A DNA stretch of 64,000 bases from Hypomyces perniciosus (GCA_008477525.1 SPDT01000002.1:2604001-2668000); one strand, 5' to 3'; positions 45,601 through 57,246 are shown, numbered from the stretch's first letter. The notes: generated by a model not told the origin, from the letters alone. Program-made: numbers and translations.

Positions 45601-46848
45601 CTTGGCTGTGGTTTCTTCCGGTTTTATCTGCTTCTCCAGTTCCAGAACCGTGCAAAGGCCGCGTATGTAGCCTCAGCAGCATACGCTTCAGAGGCTCTTT
45701 CTGCGATCAAGACAGTAGCCTCACTGACTCGCGAGGACGAAATTATGGAGACGTACCGAAGCTCTATTGCGGCGCAACAGAAGAAGAACTTGTCCTCTAC
45801 ATTGAAGACAAGCGCTGTTTATGGTGCGTCTCAAGGTGCTTCGTTCCTGTGTTTTGGCCTTGGTTTCTGGTATGGCGGAAATCTCTTGGCAACTGGCGAG
45901 TATTCCCTATTCCAGTTCTTTGTGTGTTTCATGGCTATCATCTATGGAGCCCAGTCGGCCGGTACCATCTTTTCCTTTGCCCCTGATATGGGCAAGGCAC
46001 ATCAAGCTGCGAAAGAGCTCAAGAAGCTATCTGACCGCAAGCCAGCCGCTGATGCTTGGTCTGAGAGTGGCGAGCGTCTTGCCAAAGCCGATATCAAGGG
46101 TCACGTCGAATTTCGAGATGTCCATTTCCGCTACCCTACGCGTCCCGAGCAGCCTGTCCTACGTGGTCTCAATCTATCTGTGAGACCGGGCCAATACGTG
46201 GCTTTGGTGGGTGCGTCAGGCTGCGGAAAGAGTACGACCATCTCCTTACTTGAACGCTTTTATGACCCTATTGCTGGAGCGGTGTTTGTCGATGGGAAGG
46301 ACATCAGTACGTTGAACGTCAACGACTATCGATCCGTCATTGCTCTTGTGAGCCAGGAACCAACTCTGTACTCGGGAACCATTAAGGAAAACGTTCTTCT
46401 TGGCACACCCGAAGAAAATGTGAGTGATGAAGCGCTTGAGAACGCCTGTCGAGAGGCCGACATCTACGACTTTATTATCTCTCTCCCTGATGGTTTTAAT
46501 ACCGTTGTTGGTGCAAAGGGTGGTCTTCTGTCAGGCGGCCAGAAGCAGCGCATTGCCATCGCCAGAGCACTTATTCGAAATCCCAAGATCCTGCTCCTAG
46601 ACGAAGCAACATCAGCGCTGGACTCTGAGTCAGAATTCATTGTCCAGGCAGCACTGGATAAAGCTGCTGAGGGAAGGACAACAATAGCTGTTGCGCACCG
46701 TCTAAGTACGATTCAAAATGCGGATATTATCTACGTCTTTGATCAGGGCCGTGTGGTGGAATCAGGGTCGCATGCGCAGCTAATGCGGAAGAATGGCCGC
46801 TATGCTGAGTTGGTAAATATGCAAAGTTTGGACAACAAACAAGAATAA
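42652..46848 (+). CDS. Full-size ABC-B (MDR/Pmd1-type) multidrug transporter
   Basis: Three exons (42652-44497, 44570-45121, 45173-46848; introns 72 and 51 bp) join in frame to 1357 residues, the usual length for a TMD-NBD-TMD-NBD exporter. NBD1 has Walker [10 protein letters not shown] (from residue 483), the signature [14 protein letters not shown], and Walker [13 protein letters not shown], which is completed exactly across intron 1. NBD2 has GASGCGKST (from about 1146), [15 protein letters not shown] and [15 protein letters not shown]. Each NBD is preceded by a hydrophobic six-helix domain. All catalytic motifs are intact, so it should hydrolyse ATP and export lipophilic compounds, probably at the plasma membrane. 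The N-terminus is cytosolic and Pro/Glu-rich. Its 3' end faces a cytochrome P450 gene 411 bp away. Confidence 0.95.
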
Positions 46849-47259
46849 AGATGAAAAAAGGGAAAGGAAAGAAAAGAAAAGAGATGAGATATACGATAAA
46901 GAATGAGGGAAGACTTACGACATTGCGGTTCATAGATGCTCTGCGCAGAATCGGGATTCTGCGCTTTTTTATTGTGTTTATGTTATCTTTTTCATGTAGT
47001 TATGTACTTTTATGTATAATTTGATCAATAATGACTCTCCTTCTCAACCTTTATTCTTATACACCTATGATTCATAACTTCGTGGCCAAATTGCCATCAC
47101 TAGTGTGGAGGCGCGATGGTGTATGCATCCACTCGGATGGGATTTTACATATTAGGTCATGCAATTCCCGAAGCTAAGAGAGGAATCCTATGATTTATAT
47201 TTCTAGAAACAGATCCAATGACCATCTTGTCCGCCCCTTACTGCCTGTTTGAAGACCCG
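46849..47259. other. Convergent 3' flanks of the ABC transporter and P450 genes
   Basis: AT-rich, with a GCAGAATCGGGATTCTGC inverted repeat at 46946-46963 that could form a terminator-like hairpin. No gene. Confidence 0.55.
46946..46963. repeat. Short perfect inverted repeat in the 3' flank
   Basis: GCAGAATC and GATTCTGC are exact reverse complements separated by two bases, about 100 bp after the ABC stop codon. Confidence 0.6.
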
Positions 47260-48975
47260 TTAGTTCCCTCGGACGCTGGCAGCAAGTTCCATAAGCTCAG
47301 CATCGATATCAACAAGATCAGCATCGCCCTTCTCCTGTGGATAGTCTAACTTGACCGAGTGGATGAGCTCCACATGCTTTGCACTCCTCGGTGTGATCTT
47401 ACACTCAAACTCCACTGGACAGGCTACTAGCCCAGGCTTCAGCTCTGGCTTAATCTCGATCGGCCGTCCCTGCTTGTCAACCGCCTTGCTGATGGTGAAC
47501 GTAGCCAATGTCTGTGAAATTGTGAGGAAGAGATTATCCTTGACTAGGAGGTGACCAGCGCATCTTCTGCGGCCGAAGCCGAATGTTATGAGCTGAGGGT
47601 CTGGCTCGTTACGTGGCTCCAGGTATCGGTCTGGGTTAAAGGAAGACGGGTCTGAGTGTACCTGAGGATCATGGCAAAGCCACCATATCACGACAAGCAG
47701 ATATGCTCCCTTTGGGATCCGATATCCCCGACAGACGATGTCCTCATCAGCCACATGAGCTAGGCTCATTGGTCCAACCGGCAGCCATCGATGTACTTCC
47801 TTGACCAGAGCGTCGACATACGGCATCCTCCCACTGTCTCGGTCTTCCAATGTAGGCAGTCGATCGGTCCCAACCACACTATCTATTTCTTCTTGTGCCT
47901 TGCGCTGCACCTCGGGGAACATGGCCATCGCCATAAAGAAACTTGTAAGGGATGACACAGAAGTATCAAGGCCCGCTATGTACATGGATGAGGCCGCCCA
48001 CTTGACAATATCCTCGGTGAAGCCGAACTCCTCTTCACTCTGATCGATTTTCTGAATGAAGGAAGTGAGAAACGACTGCTGATGAGTGCCGTTTGTTACT
48101 TGCCGTCGAGCGAAAGAGTATGGAACGTTGATTACCATATCACCGATTTTGGCGTATTTCCGGGCTGTCTCCTTAAATGCTGTGCCTGGGAAACCGTTGG
48201 GCAGATGCTTAAGGGCAGGGATGATATCCACCAGCCAGGCGAGAGGAGCGTACGCTTTCGTAAAGGTTTCAATTCCGAGCGCGGCCAGGCTGACCATGGG
48301 GTCAAACCGATCAGGTTCTGTCGAATAGCCATAGACTGTTCTAAGGATCATGGAGCCCGCTTGTCTGCGGCATGCATCAGTTATCCGGTTGTTCGATTTC
48401 CATACACTCTAATGATCTCGTCACCAAGAATAGGGGGGCATTGTTTGCACTTACGTTTTAAGATGGTGGACAAAGTTCTTAGGATCGTCCAGAACCCGTA
48501 GAAGAAAGCGCCGCGACTCCATGTTCTGATTGTTATCAAATCGAGAAACGGCTGCTCTTGTGCCCATTTGTTGGTGTAGAAACCGACGATACTTTCTCCA
48601 GGTCGCATCGTTCTGGGAAGTGCCCACATGCTTCCCGTAATGGCATAATTCACCAGCAAAGCACGGAGTTGGCCGCCCCGAAGTCTTCGCAGACATCTTC
48701 TCCAGCAGTTCAGATGCCACCTCCCTGTCCTGGATGATAATAATTGTCTTACCCATCACGGTGACAGAGCTGATATCGCCATAGTTATCCTTGAACTTGA
48801 GCCAATGTTGGTACTCTGGCGTGCCTGGGGGCGGGAGGTCCAAGATATTTCCAACGATGGGTAGAGGCTTTGGTCCAGGAGGGAGGTTCGGGCCGGCATT
48901 GTTTCGAAAATATAAGAAATAGATCAGGAAGCCTAACACGGCCACAATGCCCGGCGTTACGAGAAAGCTGGTCAT
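47260..48975 (-). CDS. Cytochrome P450 monooxygenase, fungal secondary-metabolism type
   Basis: Two exons (48975-48455, 48364-47260; 90-bp intron) give 541 residues. The N-terminus has a membrane anchor (VTPGIVAVLGFLIYFLYF) followed by the proline-rich hinge NLPPGPKPLPIVGN. The I-helix motif is AGLDTSVSS, the K-helix ExxR is in VKEVHRWLP, and the heme loop is FGFGRRRCAG with Cys442. All key residues are present, so it should be an active ER-bound monooxygenase that needs a P450 reductase. The sequence style (GPLSLAH-like region, CRGYRIPKGA) is that of the CYP groups near the O-methylsterigmatocystin oxidoreductases, but the substrate cannot be told. No polyketide or peptide synthase is in the window, so a biosynthetic cluster is not shown. 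Confidence 0.94.
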
Positions 48976-51881
48976 GGTGGTTAGAACAAAGTCTATGATG
49001 AAGCCGATGTAGTTCTCACGGGGTTACTTTGGAAATATGAACTCAAGACTGAAATACCGGAGGAACTGGCATACATATATTACTCCGTAGCTGTGATATC
49101 TTTGCATAAAACACTGTGACCACTATTAATTAGATCAAGAACCCAGCCAGTGATATCGCTCGCATATTGTCTTAGTGGTCATCACGGACCCAAATGTGGT
49201 CACGGTGTTTCATCCCTGCATATGGGCAAACAGAGGCAACACAAAAATCTTGTTTCCAATGTTCCATCACCTCTTTTACATCATTTTTTCACGAACGCTG
49301 ACGACATCTGATTCATTGTGTCTCTTAGGCCTTGATTCAGTGTTGCGAGCTTTCAGATTTCTGATACATCCATCTTTCGCGTAGCCTTAAGAAATTTGAT
49401 TGGATTCTGCTTTCCTTGCTGCTATTCAGCGCACTGTCTCTCAAGATCTTGGGCATGCCGTGTGTTATGTGTTCGTCCTTTTCCATTCCACCATATGCGT
49501 GTTGGTTCTTGTCACCAGACTCATGGATGTGTGAGGGGCGAGCCAACAGATCAGGATTAATACCTCACATTACTCTGTAGTAAGGAAGGGACTTAAAGAC
49601 AGATAAGGCCTAATAATGACTGTATTGATTTCCAAGATCTGCTGTCTTCAAAGGTCAGATGGTGGCGTTTTATTCTTGATTTTAGTCACATATTGTATCT
49701 CAGCTCTATCCAATCGGGTCTCCTGACTGTTCTTCGCTATCACATGCATGGATTCAGCCTGTTGGTTCTTCTCTCTTTTCCCCTTGGACTGAACCATGAG
49801 GTTTTCCGTAATCTATTCACCCAACTATGGAATGTCATTTATGACAACACTCTTATGGAAACAAGGTCTAGGGTCAGGTTTTCCGCCTCTTATTTTGACC
49901 AATCGACGGAGCCCACACGATGCATGTAGGAAGTGCATGTACACGGACCTGGGCTGGAGTGTCTTAGACCACGCGGATGAATTATTCCAAATCCGCGTAG
50001 CTCCGTATTCACGATTCCCCGTATGCATGTCTCCAATTTAAGCACATCTCGAGGTCCTAGCATATCAAAGACCCGACTCAGATGGTTGCTCTGGAAAAAC
50101 TTATCCGGCTTACCATTATCACGGCACCAATCTCACTCACAAGTTTTCCAATAAATGGCGAATCAATAACCGTCATGTCCAATGTGAGGATACTGACATA
50201 GTAATCTCTTATTTGCAGGACGTTGATCTAGACCAACACCCTGCAGGTCTTCAAGTAGTAATGGATACGAGGAAGTGAACTCGCAACTCAATATGGGTAC
50301 CTTTAGAACAATTTCATCAATCAGTTTGCAACAATGTATGGTGTATGGGATTACATTGATCCGGATAATGACAACAAACCATCACGGAACCCAGCTTACC
50401 AAGGCTTGGTTTGTCTCTGTGATATAATTGCGCTTGATCAACTCATCTAAATATGCGTGCATGGTGACAAAAAAGTCTGTCTGTATATTCCAAATCAGTG
50501 GGCGATTTCACCAAATACCAAGGGCATGAATGAAATAGAGTTGCACTGGAATAGCCTTTTTGTTCCATGCAGTTCCAATTACCGATTGCAAATTTAAATA
50601 TTTCATAAAAATGATAGTTTAAGACTTATTTTATACAAACATTAAGTTTAGTCGTTTTCAAAAAAAATTTATTCCCCATGTTCTTGGGCGTTGTTCTAAT
50701 TTCAACGGGTTGGATGCTTTGAGGGTGGCTTTGGCCTAGAACTTAACCTTGTATGTCCTGAGGAGTTGAAAGACTGAATTTATAGTTTTCAACGATTTGC
50801 AGTGCCTGCCTTAATTTGTCACTGATTGTAAATATTGTGTATCCACTGGCATGGCAGGTCGTTAAGATTCACACCTTCAAGCAATCCCCTTTTCCCATTC
50901 ACCACTCGTCAGCCCCTTCCCAGGCCAAGTTCACATCGTAACTGACGCAAGCGAGTCCGAATCGGCGATATGCCTGCTCAATGACTAACTAGCCAAAAAA
51001 GAAGAACAATGAAAAAGAAAACCCATGAAAGTCTGATTCGACGCGTGAGGCGAGAACCTGTCGGCTAAGTGGGAAGATTGAGGGTTTATGCCTGGAAATC
51101 AACTCCAAGAATAAATCCTACTTTGCAGAGAAAGCAAAGTAATTTCGATCACGGCATGAATGTAATAATTTTTAGTGTAAAACATTGCCATTTCCATTAG
51201 GGTTTTCTGCAATGGTTGTCCTTCTAGATGCTTCCATGTTCTTCCTGATGGAACCTATCTCAGGGCGTCTCCGATCTCATTATTAGAAAGTGAGATCGCC
51301 AACCCTGGGTATTATTAGCTGGTTTCTAATGCTGCAGATGACCGTTTAGAATGTCCAATTTGAACTCTTTGTGTGTTGTTCATTGAAGATGTGTCCCAAA
51401 TTCTCGTCCCCGGCAGCATTTGAAATCTGTCGCCTCATCTTGGCCATCTATGACCACGCATTTGACTTCCCCACCTATCGGGAATGACCGCGTTTCTTCA
51501 ATAAAAACACAGTTTGCTTTGTTCTGCATTAACAATTATCAAAGATTGTTTTCTACCTTTTCTCTCTCAGAGTTCGCGGCATCCACCTGCCCGCGATGAC
51601 ACTTCAGTCCCTTATTGTCCTGTTTACCACATAAACTTTACTTCCAGGCTATTTTAACTTCTTGAAAACGTTAAGCTTTTGTTTCCTACTCTCCTGTATA
51701 GCAAGAACTTCTGCACGACTGCATATTCTCAGTTCATCCACATGCAAAGGACCTCCTTTTCCACACATTTTGATTTTTCAGACAGAAATTTCCTTCATCT
51801 TCACCGTAAATATGCTTTCAAGCTTTGATATCCTTGAAATCTGTCCCATTCTCAAGTTTTGAACTTTGTTTGGGGAATAGG

Positions 51882-51889
51882 TATAAAAG
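51882..51889 (+). promoter_or_regulatory. TATA box of the small MGC gene
   Basis: TATAAAAG lies 274 bp upstream of the ATG at 52156, followed by a C-rich run and a long leader. Confidence 0.6.
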
Positions 51890-51996
51890 AACCTCTCCCC
51901 CCCCCTGGTGTCTCTCCCAGAATTCTTCCAATCTATTCATCCATCAGATAGTTTTCGATCACTCTATTTGAAAACTCAGTCACCAGTTCTCAAGTA

Positions 51997-51998
<2 letters not shown>

Positions 51999-52027
<29 letters not shown>
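51999..52027. repeat. (CA)n microsatellite in the 5' leader
   Basis: About 14 CA units lie between the TATA box and the start codon of the 52156 gene, so they are probably transcribed. Confidence 0.9.
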
Positions 52028-52031
<4 letters not shown>

Positions 52032-52155
52032 AACATAAACAACATTCAAAATCATCCAAGTCTTCACCCTCCGAGTCTTGAATCCTCTTGATCACTTGGA
52101 TTTCTACCGAATAACCTTGAACAACCTCAAAAGACTATTCTCATCAATCGCCAAC

Positions 52156-52422
52156 ATGGGTTGCATGTCTTCCAAGCCAACTTATGACCGGGAGGCTGCG
52201 ACCAAATTCAATGCTGTTCCCTACACCAGCACCGTCGCGGGCCCCAAGCCTATCTACTACAACTCGCACCACCACCGACGCGACCATCACCACACCTCGT
52301 CAGCCACTTGGGAGAATAACCCCGGTGATTGGATCAAGACTTGCAACTGCGAATCCTGCACTTGGAGCAGGCAGAATCCATACAACTTCAGCAAGCCATG
52401 CAAGAAAGCCTCTGGGTGTTAG
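52156..52422 (+). CDS. 88-residue protein with a predicted dual lipidation signal
   Basis: An intronless frame of 88 residues starting MGCMSSKP. Gly2 with Ser5/Ser6 fits an N-myristoylation site, and the adjacent Cys3 would be a palmitoylation site, as in many signalling proteins attached to the plasma membrane. A His-rich stretch (SHHHRRDHHH) follows. The C-terminal third contains TCNCESCTWSR and a final KPCKKASGC, so up to seven cysteines in total. A TATA box and a long CA-repeat leader support expression. It has no membrane helix or catalytic motif. The family is not known to me. The upstream ATG-like frame at 52078 has no ATG start, so the ATG at 52156 is preferred. Confidence 0.7.
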   Translation: MGCMSSKPTYDREAATKFNAVPYTSTVAGPKPIYYNSHHHRRDHHHTSSATWENNPGDWIKTCNCESCTWSRQNPYNFSKPCKKASGC

Positions 52423-53066
52423 GCTTTGGGTGGCAGCGTGGCGACGCCCCTTTTGCTAGCTGCAAAGACTGCAACCAGGAGAGGGTGAAGGGGGTGAGAT
52501 GGGTCTTGTATCTGCAAGGATGGTCTGCATATAGAGGGAAGCCTGGAAGGAGAGTTTGGGGATATGTCTTGAAGATTGGGTTTGGGAATGTGGAGAATAA
52601 AGATGAGCCAGGGGGAAACATAAGTGTTCATCGGCGCATCACTTGTATACATTAGTAATATTGCCTACCATGTACACAGCGATTTTGGAATTTAAACACC
52701 AGTCACTGACATGACATGTTCATTGCCTATCACGCTGTGCCCTCCCAAGTCCCAAGCGGATGTGTTGAGTCCTAGACTGGCAGCATCGGCTGTCTGCATT
52801 GTAGAGAATTCAATCAAGGCGCTGTTAATGGGCTGTATCCTTATCATTTTGGGGGAATGAGAAGCATTCGTAGTATGACTTCAGTTATCCCTTCTACCTC
52901 ACCGAGATTCAGACTACCTTCTAGCTGACGAGACTCAATATGACCTCCAGAGATTGTAACCACCACTGGGGCTGTGATTTCCAGGTACTACTGTGTTTTC
53001 CGGGAAAGGATTCCCATCGTTTGTAGTTGATTCTCTCATTTTCGCAGGGATTGGTTCTTTCTTCCA
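52423..53066. other. Intergenic region
   Basis: It is the 3' flank of the MGC gene. The first 230 bp stay open on the plus strand by chance. A former continuation of the LysM-like relic may lie at its right end. Confidence 0.5.
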
Positions 53067-53315
53067 TCATCCCACATATGTCTCCATACAGCAGTCGGCA
53101 TTGCAGATTCTCTTCATTATCGATTCTGGGTAAAAGTAGCCTCTGAGAAGCCTTCTCACCATCAAAATGCAGTCTGCCACATCCTGAGTGAGCACTTTCA
53201 CACATCCCGACGAGAGATAGGAGGATACATTGCTGGTGGTGAAAAGTTGCCAGCTCCAGGCTGGCAAGGCGAGCAAGCCCAAAAGCACCACTGCGCAAGG
53301 CGGCAACATGATCAT
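53067..53315 (-). pseudogene. LysM-effector-like secreted protein remnant
   Basis: The frame starts MIMLPPCAVVLLGLLALPAWSW, a good signal peptide. It continues with SSGCVKVLTQDVADC and ICNADCCMETY. The spacing of cysteines (GC...L...V.DC ... IC..DC) resembles the N-terminal region of fungal LysM-domain proteins. An in-frame TGA ends it after 82 residues, before any LysM repeat. The following sequence could continue in the same frame for about 45 codons but then stops, and I find no intron that reaches a LysM domain. It may be a relic or a truncated gene. The call is tentative. Confidence 0.35.
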
Positions 53316-54251
53316 TGGTGGCGATGATTGTCAAGCGAGAAAAGAATGATTGACACCAAAGCACTTGACGAAGTCATTGAGCCGCTCACCGAGTTGCTCA
53401 TCTAATGCTTACATGCTGTAGCAGTAAGCCACATCAAAGCCTGCATTGGCACCATGGCCATGTAACTTGAACGAACGGATCTGGCACTGCTAGATCGGAC
53501 GATCGTCTCATGAACATTCCATGCAGTCACAAGGGTAACGCCTGGATACTACTTCGGAGTTAGGTACATGTTAAGCCTCAAGCAGGCCCTGGGGGGGGGG
53601 TCAAGAGTCAAGCTCTTTTATATCATGATTGAGCTTTCCTGTCACAGAAGGGGAAAGGCGCATTGAAGACTTTCGTTGAAGGTCTCTGTGTCTTTAGGTA
53701 TAAATTCTGCCTTTGAGGCATTCGAAAAAGTTGAACAATGGATGAATTGGAACCTCGATTGAAATCCTGTCTCGTCTTTGTTCTTTATGGCGTTGTCCAT
53801 GAACGCACTTGATGTGGTGGTCTGGCACGGTGTGTGGTGTTTTGAATCCACGGAGAGCTGTTTTGTAAATGGTGACAAAGAAGTCTTGTACGTTTTATTT
53901 GGTGTGTCTTTGAATGAAAGAGAGAACAGTTCAATGTTACGCTGTGGTGGCTGTTGAAAGACTGGCTTGTTTGTTTGTTTGTTGCATTGCTTTCTTCATC
54001 ACCTGTCATCAAATTGTTCATACGTCGGTGTTGAGATATATACTACGCCCATGATTCCTAATTTTACAAGGTCGTGATTCTTTTGCGACATCACAAACAG
54101 CCCCAAAGCGAATAAACGGCAAGCCCTCTCATCTCCTGGCAGAATCCCGTGAAATATACTCCTCGGGCCCAGTCACTGGCCACAAGCAGTCCATTCTCAT
54201 TATCATACTCCAGGCCGTCATACATACACGAAGTAAAAGGGCTCCTCAAAG
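53316..54251. other. Intergenic region
   Basis: It has a G-run at 53591-53600 and otherwise no recognisable feature. Short minus-strand frames at 53642-54021 lack motifs. Confidence 0.55.
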
Positions 54252-55633
54252 ATGGACCGTCCGAATAACCGACCGATCACTCCTGATTCACGCAAGCGTC
54301 AACTTCCCTCACACTCACCATTGCCATTGAATGATGACGCTTCGTCAAAGAAACAGAAGCCACGCCATCCAAGCTTCCCACCGAGGAGTTTCTGGGTGAA
54401 TCTATCACAGAATTACCTCACAAAAAACGCTCTACGAGCACTCGATCGTTATGGCAACACTCAAGACCAGATAGTCCGACGTAGTAGCCTCAGTCCTTCC
54501 ACCGAGCCAAAGTGCAATCCGCTGCCATCTGACCAATTTATCAATCAGTGCTCGCCGACGCGCCTCGGGAAAATCAAGCGTTTTTCATCCCACGGCGGTC
54601 CCGATCTCACACATTTGAGAGGGGTATGTAGATGTCTATGATCGTCTTGTATAGTAGAAGCTGACGTTTGCAGTATCCGCAGTATCCCATCACAACAAGC
54701 CCTGGATCCGAAATGAGTTCTTCAGGTCTCAGTAGTCGAAATCGGGGTTCGGAGTCCCCAGTAGAAAGCATTTCGACACCGAAAACGAAGAAGACAAGTC
54801 CATATGATCGTACTTTTCTGCAACATCTGATCGATCACGGTATCTATCCCGATGAGTACATACTTCCTGACGGCGACGTTCTACCACCACCTGAAAACAT
54901 GAAAGAAATAGAACAAGCCCTGGGGAGATCCCGGAACTCGCTCTGCCATTCCCAATGTTCAGATAGTGCTTTTAAACGCTTCCGGAAGGCAAATGCATCT
55001 GCTCCTAGGGAGGCACAAGTCATGAGGACTGTCATCCCGATCATTGAAGGAGAAGTTAAAGATCATAAGTGTACCGCTGGACAGATCCCTTTCCGGAACC
55101 TCAACCACCTGACTGACGGGTCTCTCGTTCCTGGAAACCCGGATCTATACTATGGTGCGCGCCCCGAACAACTTAAACCTGAAATACGGAAGGAACTCGG
55201 CGGCAGCATTGTACCTTCAACCCAGGACGACCTCCCCATAGCACCGAATTTCTTCTTTGAGGTGAAAGGGCCCGATGGATCAGCACCTGTGGCTAAACGA
55301 CAGATATGCTATGATATGGCACTTGGAGCAAGGGGCCTACATGCCCTCCAGACATACAACAGCTCTGATACAGTCTTCGATAATCGAGCCTATACTCTCG
55401 GCTGCATATACCACGATGGGCATCTCAGGATATATTCCACGCATTTGACAGAATCACCGGTCACAGGAGGACAACCAGGTTGTATCATGACACAGCTTCA
55501 AGCATATGCCATGACCCATAATGGCGATACCTTTCGTCAAGGGGTGGCCGCATATCGGAATGCCAGAGACTGGACAAAGCGACAAAGAGATGATGCTATT
55601 AAACAAGCAAACAAGAGAGTAGCCAAGGACTAA
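54252..55633 (+). CDS. DUF7924-like fungal protein with PD-(D/E)XK-type core
   Basis: Two exons (54252-54623, 54674-55633; 50-bp intron) give 443 residues. After a basic, disordered N-terminus with SFWVNLSQNYLTKNAL, exon 2 begins the conserved domain: LIDHGIYPDEYILPDG, then VMRTVIPIIEG, GNPDLYYGARPEQL and LPIAPNFFFEVKGPDG. It ends with CYDMALGARGLHALQ and FRQGVAAYRNARDW. This set is typical of a fungal family that databases call DUF7924 (name from memory). The pair D281 ... E320-V-K322 has the look of a PD-(D/E)XK nuclease centre. Function is unknown. The family is often multi-copy and patchy among fungi. The sequence looks intact here. Confidence 0.85.
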
Positions 55634-56661
55634 GTCGCTGCGTCTCCTCCAGCCGATGGCTTGGTATTGAAATCCGCGAGTGGAGCATTGGCCTCCGAGG
55701 AGTCTGGGAACTCCGTAGACGAACCATCGCCCGATCCCCAGTCTCCAGTCAAATGCCCTAAGTTGCGCTCTCGGTGAAAGAGGGCTTAGGATGCCGGCAT
55801 GTTTATTTTGGATAACATGAGATCGAGCTGTTAGAAGAATTCGAGTTGGGTTGTGGCGAGTTAGACTCCAACATTGTACCGATATAAAATGTGATGAAGA
55901 GAGATTCATAGAAATATAATTCAGGCGCTGGAAGCCTACCACCCTTACTTTGTGGTTTTTCCGATCCCAGTACAAATTTTTTAAATCAAATAAAAATTCG
56001 TCCAAGTTTTTCTGCTACCGATTAAACAGAATCCTGTGACCTAACCTCCGTTGTAGTGGACGTTTAGGGATATTCTTCGTGCTCTTCTGGAGAACCTAAT
56101 CTCCTTTGACAAAGAAGTCAACGACTCCGGTAAAGTGAGATTTTCTTATGGGCTGTGAAGTTGAGCAGGGCCTGGAGAGGATTAAGGATGTCTTTTTATG
56201 ATGTATTTGCTTCATTGGATGGGGGAAAGCACCAAGAACCGATTTTACATTCAACCCTTTTTATATGCGATCCATGGTATAAAATGACCGAGGTATGAGC
56301 GGCGCGGACAATCTCCGATAAGAGGGCCTGAAACAATCTTGGAAGGATCAGGAACAGGCGCAGGTATATGCCTATAATACAGTAGATTAGAGTCTGGAAA
56401 TATGCGGCTCAAAGGTTTTTCGATCAACCTGGTTTGACCGGGTATCGCTTATCCTTCGGTTTGTATGACCATCAGATAAAATAGCATCGAAATCGGCATG
56501 TTTGTTCATACTATGGATGACATCGGGGACGTTGCTCGAACCAATCTCTTACAAACACTCAAACGCCCGCCCATGACCATGACTTGCTCTTCCGGAGAAT
56601 AAAAGGATAAAACAGACATATGATACAGGGCCTGAAAACGCCTACCAAATGAGGCTTCTTT
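55634..56661. other. Intergenic region between convergent genes
   Basis: An open frame on the minus strand (55454-56005) overlaps the DUF7924-like gene and has no motif. I see no further gene. Confidence 0.55.
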
Positions 56662-57246
56662 TCAGTCTCGTCTTGTCCGCTCATACATAGCCAACAAGGT
56701 TATCATGACCATGGCGTCAAAGTCACGCCCATAGTCGCCTTCAATCTGCAGAGCTCCCGCAATACCAATCTTCGTATCAGCCGTAAACACAGCCAGTATA
56801 ACATTCTTCTCATCCAACAGCTTCCAATTCCGCCCTGTCGCCTTGTGGAGCTTCTTGCCTTCAACGGCAATGTGACGGGTTCTCTTCCACACAAAGTAGC
56901 GCCTCTGGCCATTGCTGTGTGTAGGAATGGCGCAGTCATTTGTGAGTATGATGGAAAATTTGTGCTCTGCACGGCTCATCTTCGTTTTAATGAGGTCTTC
57001 CCAGTACATAGAGTCAGGGCTGGCAGGGCTGCCGAAGCCGATTTTGAAGTTTTGGGTGAAGGCGGGCATGTGGCATACGGCAATGATGGGAGCGGTCTTG
57101 TCAGGTCCATCGTGGAAGGCGAGATCCGGTTTATTTTTCTTCTTAAATGTTAAATTCTTCACTTTGTATAGAGGCAGGCCGCCTTCGGGGCTAATGTCAT
57201 AGGACAATTTGAAGGCTGGTCTGGTGATCTGAAAACGCCGGGGCAT
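56662..57246 (-). CDS. Tubby C-terminal-like / LURP-one-like fungal protein
   Basis: One exon of 194 residues, starting MPRRFQITRPAF. The pattern FKLSYDI, LPLYKVKNLTF, KPDLAFHDGPDKTAPIIAVCHM, FVWKRTRH, KLLDEKNVILAVFT and FDAMVMITLLAMYERTRR is a beta-barrel with a C-terminal helix. This is typical of the fungal branch of the Tubby-C-terminal/LURP-one fold, which elsewhere binds phosphoinositides or scramblase-type lipids. No membrane helix other than the final hydrophobic helix, which packs in the barrel, is seen. The frame is open further upstream (codons for MMIPISYR), and CCTACAG at about 57261 could be the acceptor of a leader intron, so an earlier exon cannot be excluded. Confidence 0.82.
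   Translation of the reverse strand: MPRRFQITRPAFKLSYDISPEGGLPLYKVKNLTFKKKNKPDLAFHDGPDKTAPIIAVCHMPAFTQNFKIGFGSPASPDSMYWEDLIKTKMSRAEHKFSIILTNDCAIPTHSNGQRRYFVWKRTRHIAVEGKKLHKATGRNWKLLDEKNVILAVFTADTKIGIAGALQIEGDYGRDFDAMVMITLLAMYERTRRD

Larger units (their letters stand above)
48976..52155. other. 3.2 kb AT-rich gene-poor region
   Basis: Only short frames (below about 80 codons) without motifs occur on either strand. I see no transposon terminal repeats or tRNA. The right end carries a TATA box and a (CA)n tract that belong to the small gene at 52156. TACTCCGTA is present at 49081. Confidence 0.6.

Noticed and set aside
55454..56005. 183-codon minus-strand frame overlapping the DUF7924-like gene
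   Set aside because: Overlaps a conserved coding exon on the other strand and has no motif.
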